From the NCBI GenBank assembly GCA_965603115.1, contig CBFDBT010000169.1, forward strand, positions 1 to 5,946: DNA of 5,946 nt, written 5' to 3'. The DNA is from CBFDBT01 sp965603115 (GTDB lineage: Bacteria > Pseudomonadota > Alphaproteobacteria > Sphingomonadales > Kordiimonadaceae). Shown piece by piece: positions 1-4,908 of the stretch (its first letter is position 1; every line of letters begins with the position of its first letter). The notes below the pieces were generated by a model. That model searched no databases. It saw nothing but the letters and a program-made list of their open reading frames with translations, and was not told where the DNA came from. Position numbers and translations under genes: made by a program.

Positions 1-50
1 CCCTCTATTCCATATTAGAGTAAAGTGTTGCGCCGACCAGTTGAGATCAC

Positions 51-67
51 CGCCATAAGCGGCCATT
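51..67. repeat. Partial copy of an intergenic palindromic repeat core
   Basis: This stretch contains GCCATAAGCGG followed by YCRTT, and matches 14 of 17 bases at 1651-1667 in the other intergenic region of the window. The 11-base core is identical in both places. The core itself can form a small CCGC/GCGG hairpin. Both copies lie outside genes, one at each end of the DUF418 gene, as expected of a dispersed REP-like or small MITE-like palindrome. The copy here is seen only as one arm; no clear partner arm is visible in bases 1-50. No coding frame was recognised in bases 1-77. Confidence 0.45.
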
Positions 68-77
68 AGGGTAAGGA

Positions 78-108
78 GAAAAAGGCATAGCTCTTAAGCT
101 ATACCTTT
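78..108 (-). terminator. Rho-independent terminator of the DUF418 gene
   Basis: Read on the minus strand, AAAGGTATAGCT and AGCTATGCCTTT pair into a continuous 12-bp stem with one U-G wobble and a TAAG tetraloop. The stem runs into a CCTTTTTC tract. It begins about 25 bases after the DUF418 stop codon, which is the expected position. On the plus strand the wobble becomes a C-A mismatch, so the minus-strand reading is favoured. Confidence 0.85.
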
Positions 109-133
109 CTATATATCTATCTCATACTAGGTA

Positions 134-1456
134 TTACACACGCTTCATCTTTGGGCGCTCGCCGTAAGTGAGTGCACGCCATAACCACTCCAGCGGGCCG
201 TAATAATAATATTTCAGCCAGAGTGTAGAAAAGACCAGATTGAAAACCCAAATAACAGCTACGACAGGGTAAAGCTCAACCCGCTCTAATTTTCCAAAGT
301 TCCCCATAAAGGCACCATAGAAGTATATGCTGGCTATAATTGTGTGACAGATATAATTGCTAAGCGCCATACGCCCTACATTACCCACTGCTTTTTGCAA
401 CCAGCCTAGCCAGCCGGAGCGACCGAAAAGAGTGAGAAGGCCAAGGTGACCTATTGTAACTAAAACACGCCAGATATTATAAAATTCTCCATAGGCCATG
501 CGACTATAAATATCGAAGTCTGTAGCGATCTCAGCCTGAACATAATAATAGCGTGCACTCATTCCAATTCCATATCCAACGATGACCATTAGCCACAGAT
601 TTCTGTTAGAAAAACCTTGCTGCCAAAAACCGAGTTTCATTAAGGCAGCGCCAATGAAGAACATTGTTAAAATACCAAATATGCCACCACGATAGATAAA
701 GAGGGATTGAATACGTTCACTCCAATCCTTGGCATAGGAGAAGGCGTCGCTATAAGAGCCCTGGTATGCCTTCATAGCATCATCAATGTCTTCCTGCTTA
801 TAGGGCTTTTGCATATTTGCCCATTTTTTCAATGCGCCTTCTTGTTCCTTGTTAAGTTCTTCACCATTATCCTTTAGCGTCTGTGCAACCTCGGCTTTAT
901 CACGTGCCTCATACACCCTAGGTTCGCTCAGTAAATCAAAGCGTGCGATTTGTAACACAAGCAATACAACGGTGAGCAAGATAAATGTTCGCGGCTTAGT
1001 AGAGCGATAAGCTAGAAGTAAAAACCCCATAACGGCGTAGGCATAGAGTATGTCCCCAAGCCAAAGAAGAATATAAGAGTGTATCATGCCAAATATAAGC
1101 AGCCAGACAAGGCGGCGGGCATAAATCTCCATACCCTTCATGCCAAGACCCTCTAGGCGATCTAGCATGAGAATAAAACCTGCACCAAATAATAGCGAGA
1201 ATAGCCCTCTCGCAGTACCTTCAAATACAACACCTGAAATAAACCATGACTGAAGATTCCAGCCATCCATGCCGCCCATCGCATTGGGGTTAATATAAGC
1301 TTCAAAAGGCATAGAAAATGCCCAAATATTCATAAGCAAGATTGCCATTAAGGCAAACCCTCGTGTGGTATCTAGGCTGTGCAAGCGGCTCGTTTCTTTT
1401 GTAGGTGTAGCAAGACTATCAGGCACAGTGGTGCCAGTCGTTTCGGTTAAAGACAT
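134..1456 (-). CDS. DUF418 domain-containing membrane protein (YeiB-like)
   Basis: A 440-residue polytopic inner-membrane protein of the DUF418/YeiB family. Family features visible are the N-terminal R-x-HSLDTTRGFAL segment leading into the first helix (residues about 24-48), SLLFGAGF near 87-94, a run of hydrophobic helices near 115-172, 255-300 and 328-346, GRMALSNYI at 361-369, and the C-terminal signature YYGPLEWLWRALTYGE at 418-433. A charged, probably non-membrane loop occupies about 175-250. The first 23 residues are Thr/Ser-rich and look like a cytoplasmic tail, not a signal peptide. The ATG is preceded by an AGGGAGAG ribosome-binding sequence. The gene is monocistronic: its own terminator follows it and a Fur-like site with a TATAAT lies 60-85 bases upstream. 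The biochemical role of the family is not settled; a transport or acyl-transfer function has been suggested for relatives, and nothing here decides it. Family assignment is secure, function unknown. Confidence 0.93.
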   Translation of the reverse strand: MSLTETTGTTVPDSLATPTKETSRLHSLDTTRGFALMAILLMNIWAFSMPFEAYINPNAMGGMDGWNLQSWFISGVVFEGTARGLFSLLFGAGFILMLDRLEGLGMKGMEIYARRLVWLLIFGMIHSYILLWLGDILYAYAVMGFLLLAYRSTKPRTFILLTVVLLVLQIARFDLLSEPRVYEARDKAEVAQTLKDNGEELNKEQEGALKKWANMQKPYKQEDIDDAMKAYQGSYSDAFSYAKDWSERIQSLFIYRGGIFGILTMFFIGAALMKLGFWQQGFSNRNLWLMVIVGYGIGMSARYYYVQAEIATDFDIYSRMAYGEFYNIWRVLVTIGHLGLLTLFGRSGWLGWLQKAVGNVGRMALSNYICHTIIASIYFYGAFMGNFGKLERVELYPVVAVIWVFNLVFSTLWLKYYYYGPLEWLWRALTYGERPKMKRV

Positions 1457-1506
1457 AGCTTTCTCTCCCTAAGGTTTTGAATAAACACAAAACAGGAAAC
1501 AAAACA

Positions 1507-1541
1507 TGATAATAATTATAATGATTACTAATGCTATCATT
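1507..1541 (-). promoter_or_regulatory. Fur-box-like operator overlapping a TATAAT -10 element
   Basis: Bases 1507-1521 read TGATAATAATTATAA, matching the 7-1-7 Fur consensus TGATAAT-N-ATTATCA at all but one non-spacer position. Next to it, AATGAT and ATCATT form an inverted repeat spanning 1520-1541. On the minus strand, bases 1520-1515 read TATAAT, a perfect -10 hexamer about 60 bases upstream of the DUF418 start codon. No good -35 is seen at 16-18 bases. The layout suggests an iron-responsive promoter for the DUF418 gene. The sequence is very AT-rich, so a chance match is possible. Confidence 0.5.
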
Positions 1542-1588
1542 GCGTGAAAAAATGAGCAAGTATGTCTTTAGTTTATGGTTGTGTAAAG

Positions 1589-1606
1589 CATGCTGGCCCT
1601 AGCATG
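1589..1606. repeat. Short perfect inverted repeat (CATGCT/AGCATG)
   Basis: CATGCT and AGCATG are separated by six bases (GGCCCT), giving a perfect 6-bp hairpin. There is no T-tract on either side, so it is not a terminator by itself. It directly abuts the REP-like element that starts at 1606 and could be part of the same palindromic unit or a protein-binding site. Confidence 0.4.
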
Positions 1607-1664
1607 TCCGCTTTGGGTCACAAGCAGTCCTTTAAATTGAGTCAGCTATCGGCCATAAGCGGTC
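1606..1664. repeat. REP-like/MITE-like element with imperfect terminal inverted repeats
   Basis: The left end (1606-1619, GTCCGCTTTGGGTC) matches the reverse complement of the right end (1651-1664, GACCGCTTATGGCC) at 10 of 14 positions, with CCGCTT and GG in common. The 59-bp unit could therefore fold into a long imperfect hairpin. The right arm recurs at 51-67. No coding potential is seen. The organisation is that of a small dispersed intergenic palindrome; the family is not identified. Confidence 0.5.
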
Positions 1665-1667
1665 GTT

Positions 1668-1686
1668 CGATAAGTGATAGTTATCG
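1668..1686. repeat. Inverted repeat CGATAA-N7-TTATCG
   Basis: Two perfect 6-base arms flank a 7-base spacer, a geometry common for dimeric repressor operators. It lies just outside the REP-like element and about 150 bases from the decayed amidohydrolase end. No T-tract follows, so it is not a terminator. No regulator can be named; it may also be an outer part of the repeat element. Confidence 0.35.
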
Positions 1687-1733
1687 TAAGTGCATTTTCT
1701 CTCAAACAACATAGTAGAGAATTTATTATTAGC

Positions 1734-1767
1734 AAAAGGTCCCCATTAGAAATAGTGGAGACCTTTT
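1734..1767 (-). terminator. Probable bidirectional terminator after the kdgK/amidohydrolase unit
   Basis: AAAAGGTC and GACCTTTT form a perfect 8-bp outer stem. On the minus strand a U-G wobble and CCA/TGG extend it to 12 bp. On the plus strand an inner CCATTA/TAGTGG stem closes a GAAA tetraloop after a single C-A mismatch. Both strands end in only four Ts, so efficiency may be modest. It lies about 70 bases beyond the stop codon of the amidohydrolase remnant, so it probably marks the old 3' end of that operon. Confidence 0.65.
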
Positions 1768-1838
1768 CATTATTTGAATTAAGAGGTAGAATGCAGACAA
1801 AATAATTTTTTAGCTGACCTTGCCAATAATCCAATTAT

Positions 1839-2046
1839 TTAATTAGCTTCATACAACAGTTTTCCACCAATAAATGTCATATCTACCTTAGTATCCATTA
1901 TCTGCTCTGGATCTATGTTCATAAGGTTACTATCTAGAACTATCATGTCAGCCAGCATACCCTCCATGTAATCAATTTACATGAATGAACGGGCGTTGCT
2001 GTATATGCATAGCTATAAAGGCTAAGGTGATCTCGTTATCTTCTGT
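1839..2046 (-). pseudogene. Decayed 3' end of a YtcJ-like amidohydrolase
   Basis: The last about 45 codons (1976 down to the TAA at 1839-1841) read as the C-terminus of a YtcJ-type (amidohydrolase 3) metal-dependent hydrolase. It contains EGMLADMIVLDSN, then a DPEQIMDTKVDMTFIGGK stretch and a final Tyr-Glu, which corresponds to the family's 'GxxADxVVLDxNxxxIxPExIxDTKVxxTxxGG' ending. In-frame extension stops at TAA (1977-1979). Family-like sequence continues in the other two frames: AYTATPVHS at 2008-1982 and ITEDNEITLA at 2049-2020, matching the usual 'LTLExAIRAYT' helix. At least two frameshifts within about 70 bp are therefore needed. The catalytic metal-binding domain is absent, since kdgK begins right behind. 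This is a non-functional relic. The substrate of the original enzyme cannot be told. Confidence 0.8.
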
Positions 2047-2048
2047 GA

Positions 2049-3080
2049 TTATCTCTGGACACGCCCAGAGCCATCGCCACCCATAAGCTTTTCGACTTCT
2101 GCGACTGTCACACGATTAAAGTCTCCACTAATTGAATGCTTTAAGCAACTCGCAGCAACTGCAAATTCTAATGATTGTTGACGATCCTCATAGGCATTCA
2201 AACCATATATAATCGCTGACGCAAAACTGTCGCCACCACCAACGCGATCGATAATATCGGTAATTTCATATTTACGAGAAAGCTTAAATCCATCCTTATC
2301 TCGTAGACAAGCTGACCAACCATTGCGATCTGCACTTTTACTTTCACGAAGCGTAATAGCTATCACACTCATATCTGAGAATTCTTCAAGCATTTTGGCA
2401 CTCAGTGCTTCATATTTTGCTGTATCTAATTCACCACTATGAACATCAACATCGTCTACACTTACATCCAAGCATTTTTGGCAATCTTCCTCATTAGCAA
2501 TACCGACATCAACATAGCGAACAAGTTCGCGCATCACTTCAGGAGCGGCCTTACCATATTTCCAAAGCTTGCCGCGGAAGTTAAAGTCACATGATACCGT
2601 GACACCAGCGGCTTTGGCAGCTTTCACCGCCTCCATGCTAAGATCAGCCGCTGACTGGCTAAGCGCAGGTGTAATACCTGTGATATGGAACCACTTAACA
2701 CCTGAGAATATTTCTTCCCAGTTAAAATCACCGGGTTTTGCTTCGCAAATAGAGGAGCTGGCGCGGTCATAAATTACTTTTGATGGTCGTTGGTTAGCGC
2801 CTGTCTCCAAAAAATAGATACCAACACGGTCGCCAGAGCGTTTGATCTCACAGGTATCAACACTAAAGCTTTTAAGCTCACGGATAGCAGCCTCACCAAT
2901 GTCATTGTCCGGAAGAGCGGTGATAAAACCAGAATTAAGGCCATAATTGGCAAGTGCTACAGCAACATTAGCTTCACCTCCACCAAAGGTCGCCTCAAAG
3001 GATGGCGATTGGAAAAAACGGTCATTATTAGGCGTTTTCAAACGCAGCATAATTTCACCAAAAGATAAAAAGTCAGTCAT
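2049..3080 (-). CDS. kdgK: 2-keto-3-deoxygluconate kinase (PfkB family)
   Basis: A 343-residue cytoplasmic sugar kinase of the PfkB/ribokinase family, the usual length for KDG kinases. It is expected to phosphorylate 2-keto-3-deoxy-D-gluconate with ATP to KDPG, which KDPG aldolase then splits into pyruvate and glyceraldehyde-3-phosphate. Visible features are the substrate-side GGGEANVA motif at 33-40, DFNFRGKLW at 165-173, NEED at 196-199, and the ATP-site signature DRVGGGDSF at 278-286 with Asp284 as catalytic base. The C-terminal GDFNRV and GGDGSGRVQR ending is typical of this KdgK subgroup. The ATG at 3078-3080 is preceded by AAGGAAT about eight bases upstream, embedded in the end of the eda remnant. 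The frame looks fully intact. It is flanked on both sides by gene relics and has no strong promoter of its own; a weak TATAGT with a poor -35 inside the eda remnant is the only candidate. Other 2-keto-3-deoxy acids are possible substrates. Confidence 0.9.
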   Translation of the reverse strand: MTDFLSFGEIMLRLKTPNNDRFFQSPSFEATFGGGEANVAVALANYGLNSGFITALPDNDIGEAAIRELKSFSVDTCEIKRSGDRVGIYFLETGANQRPSKVIYDRASSSICEAKPGDFNWEEIFSGVKWFHITGITPALSQSAADLSMEAVKAAKAAGVTVSCDFNFRGKLWKYGKAAPEVMRELVRYVDVGIANEEDCQKCLDVSVDDVDVHSGELDTAKYEALSAKMLEEFSDMSVIAITLRESKSADRNGWSACLRDKDGFKLSRKYEITDIIDRVGGGDSFASAIIYGLNAYEDRQQSLEFAVAASCLKHSISGDFNRVTVAEVEKLMGGDGSGRVQR

Positions 3081-3083
3081 AAT

Positions 3084-3176
3084 TTAATTCCTTACTGATT
3101 TAGCAATGTCTACAGCCTCTTGGGCTAGACGTGTAATTTCACTATAGTTACCGGCTTTGATCGCATCAGCAGGCGA
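3084..3176 (-). pseudogene. eda: C-terminal remnant of KDPG aldolase (eda-like)
   Basis: Thirty codons followed by TAA read SPADAIKAGNYSEITRLAQE and end AVDIAKSVRN. This resembles the last helix region of 2-keto-3-deoxy-6-phosphogluconate aldolases, where a 'P-x-D-x-I-x-x-G-x-[WFY]-x-x-I-T-x-L-A-x-E-A' tail follows the phosphate-binding 'GGS' region. Upstream the frame hits TAA (3177-3179) within the T-tract of the preceding terminator, so the whole barrel, including the catalytic Lys and Glu, is missing. The stop codon is three bases before the kdgK ATG, the tight spacing of an eda-kdgK operon. The remnant also carries the kdgK ribosome-binding site, which may be why it persists. The assignment rests on a short match plus its position next to kdgK. 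Confidence 0.7.
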
Positions 3177-3178
3177 TT

Positions 3179-3205
3179 AAAAAACCTTCTCGGAGCCTTG
3201 AGAAG
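3179..3205 (-). terminator. Rho-independent terminator after the FAH-family gene
   Basis: On the minus strand CTTCTC and GAGAAG form a perfect 6-bp stem with an 8-base loop, followed by G and six Ts (3184 to 3179). It starts three bases after the TAG of the FAH-family gene. It should end transcription of the aldolase/SDR-SDR-FAH operon and separate it from kdgK. Confidence 0.75.
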
Positions 3206-3208
3206 TCT

Positions 3209-4060
3209 CTAGCTGTCAGTTTGGCGTATTACTCTTTGATGTTGCTCTCCAAGCCCTGCGATCCCTAGCGACATTGTATCACCAACATTTAGATATACAG
3301 GCGGATTTTGTCCTAAACCAACTCCTGGAGGCGTGCCGGTAGAGATCACATCACCGGGATTGAGGGTCATATATTGGCTGAGGAAGCTGGCAATGAAAGC
3401 GGGCGTGAATATCATCGTCTTGCTGCTGCCGTCCTGAAAGCGTTTGTCATTTACCTCTAGCCACATTCCCAGATTTAACACGTCGGGAATTTCATCCTTT
3501 GTAACGAGCCATGGGCCAAGAGGCCCGAAAGTATCACAGCCTTTTCCTAGGTCCCACTGGCCACTTCTATTTAACTGAAACTCACGCTCAGAAATATCGT
3601 TGCACATACAGTAGCCCGCAATCGCCTCTTCGGCTTGGGCTTCATCAGCGTAAGAGAGATTTTTGCCGATAACGATTGCCAACTCAATTTCCCAATCAAG
3701 CTTGGTGCTACCGCGTGGTTTAATAATGTCGTCATTTGGTCCACAAACAGCGCTCGTAAATTTGGTAAAAACAACAGGCTCAGACGGAATAGGCATATTG
3801 GCTTCTGCAGCATGGTCAGCATAATTAAGTCCAATGCAGATAAATTTTCCAATATTACCAACACAGGCACCATAGCGCGGAGAACCATCAATCCTTGGCA
3901 AGGATTCGATGTTTAAACTGCGCAATTTTTCAAGGCTTTCATTTGATAGAATGGCGCCATTGATATCATCCACCTGCCCTGATAGGTCTCGGATTTGACC
4001 ACTTTCATCTATAATACCGGGTTTTTCTTGGCCAACTTCACCGTAGCGTATTAATTTCAT
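3209..4060 (-). CDS. FAH-family hydrolase, probable 2,4-diketo-3-deoxy-L-fuconate hydrolase
   Basis: A 283-residue cytoplasmic protein of the fumarylacetoacetate hydrolase family; members of this length are often labelled ureidoglycolate lyase. The N-terminal cap (about 1-70) is followed by the catalytic fold: FICIGLNYADHA at 73-84, the divalent-metal ligands Glu124 and Glu126 in DWEIELA, Asp155 in NDISERE, Lys173 in GKGCDTFGP, and STGTPPGVG at 240-248. Next to a 2-keto-3-deoxy-fuconate-type SDR, the likely reaction is hydrolysis of 2,4-diketo-3-deoxy-L-fuconate (or the rhamnonate epimer) to pyruvate and lactate. The start is supported by AAGGAA eight bases before the ATG, and the SDR stop lies 37 bp upstream. 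It is the last gene of its operon and is followed by a terminator. FAH membership is secure; the substrate is inferred from context and overall resemblance. Confidence 0.88.
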   Translation of the reverse strand: MKLIRYGEVGQEKPGIIDESGQIRDLSGQVDDINGAILSNESLEKLRSLNIESLPRIDGSPRYGACVGNIGKFICIGLNYADHAAEANMPIPSEPVVFTKFTSAVCGPNDDIIKPRGSTKLDWEIELAIVIGKNLSYADEAQAEEAIAGYCMCNDISEREFQLNRSGQWDLGKGCDTFGPLGPWLVTKDEIPDVLNLGMWLEVNDKRFQDGSSKTMIFTPAFIASFLSQYMTLNPGDVISTGTPPGVGLGQNPPVYLNVGDTMSLGIAGLGEQHQRVIRQTDS

Positions 4061-4097
4061 GACTATATTCCTTAAGTGGTTATTTGGAGCCGTGGCC

Positions 4098-4874
4098 CTA
4101 GCTGTTTAAAGTGACAAAGCCACCATCGATTGGGAAATTGCTGCCTGTAATAAAAGAGGCTTCTTCTGAACACAAATACTCTACCATAGCCGCGACTTCT
4201 TCTGGCTGGCCCATACGTCCAATCGGCTGAGATTTAGATAGGTTTTCAAACATTTCTACTTTGGTATCAGCGTAGTTTTCTTCGAGATAATTATCGACAA
4301 ATGGTGTATGGATGCGCCCCGGTGAGATGCAATTGCACCTTATACCCTCAGTCACATAATCTTTGGCGACCGAGAGGGTCATGGCCAGCACTGCACCCTT
4401 GCTCATAGAATAAGCAAACCTATCCGCAATGCCAACAGAGGACGCGGCGGAAGCCATATTAATGATCACGCCATTTTTTTGAGCCTTCATAATACTAATG
4501 GAGGCTTTAATGCAGTTATATAAACCTTTGACGTTGATATTATACAAGCGGTCCAAGTCAGCCTCGCTGGCTTTTTCAACATTACCAATACAAGCGATAC
4601 CAGCATTATTGACCAAAATATCTATCCTATATTTCTCTTTGATTTTACCGATTACATCATGGACTTGTTTGCTGTTGGAAATGTCTACAGCATAGGCTTT
4701 TGCACTTCCGCCTTGCTGGCGAATTTCTGTGACAGTTTTTTCGGCAGCACCGTTGTCAATATCAAGCACCATTACATTGATGTTTTTACTTGCCAGACGC
4801 AAGCAGATGCTGTGGCCAATGCCACTAGCACCACCTGTCACGATGGCAGTTTTTTCTGTTTGTTTACTGCTCAT
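4098..4874 (-). CDS. SDR dehydrogenase, probable 2-keto-3-deoxy-L-fuconate dehydrogenase
   Basis: A 258-residue classical short-chain dehydrogenase/reductase. The cofactor loop TGGASGIG is at 13-20, and Asp38 at the end of the second strand favours NAD over NADP. Also visible are Asp64, NNAG at 89-92, Asn114, the catalytic Ser142, Tyr155 and Lys159 (Y-x-x-x-K), and the SPGRIHTPF segment at 184-192. The stretch from SPGRIHTPFVDNYLEE through MFENL to QPIGRMGQPEEVA resembles 2-keto-3-deoxy-L-fuconate dehydrogenases, which oxidise the C4 hydroxyl of the 2-keto-3-deoxy sugar acid to the 2,4-diketo acid. The FAH-family gene directly downstream supplies the expected next step. An AGGAA ribosome-binding site precedes the ATG, and the upstream gene ends 34 bp earlier. 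No key residue is missing. Related SDRs acting on rhamnonate derivatives cannot be excluded. Confidence 0.88.
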   Translation of the reverse strand: MSSKQTEKTAIVTGGASGIGHSICLRLASKNINVMVLDIDNGAAEKTVTEIRQQGGSAKAYAVDISNSKQVHDVIGKIKEKYRIDILVNNAGIACIGNVEKASEADLDRLYNINVKGLYNCIKASISIMKAQKNGVIINMASAASSVGIADRFAYSMSKGAVLAMTLSVAKDYVTEGIRCNCISPGRIHTPFVDNYLEENYADTKVEMFENLSKSQPIGRMGQPEEVAAMVEYLCSEEASFITGSNFPIDGGFVTLNS

Positions 4875-4908
4875 ATCATTTCCTATTCATCGCCATCGCC
4901 AGCCCACT

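Larger units (their letters stand above)
1457..1838. other. 382-bp intergenic spacer, AT-rich, no gene
   Basis: No protein with family features was found in any frame. A 62-codon minus-strand frame (1646-1834) exists but spans the terminator hairpin and the palindromic repeat, so it is not counted. From right to left the spacer holds a terminator-like hairpin, a 6-bp inverted repeat, a REP-like element, another hairpin, and the promoter/operator region of the DUF418 gene. Each is listed separately. Confidence 0.7.

Noticed and set aside
1646..1834. 62-codon minus-strand open frame in the spacer
   Set aside because: It spans the terminator hairpin and an inverted repeat, ends inside the REP-like element, has no recognisable domain, and lies where the amidohydrolase unit terminates.
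2569..3068. Plus-strand frames opposite kdgK
   Set aside because: They are antisense shadows of an intact, well-recognised kinase and show no family features.
3571..3891. 106-codon minus-strand frame inside the FAH gene
   Set aside because: It is a shifted-frame shadow of the FAH-family gene, whose own frame carries all the catalytic residues.
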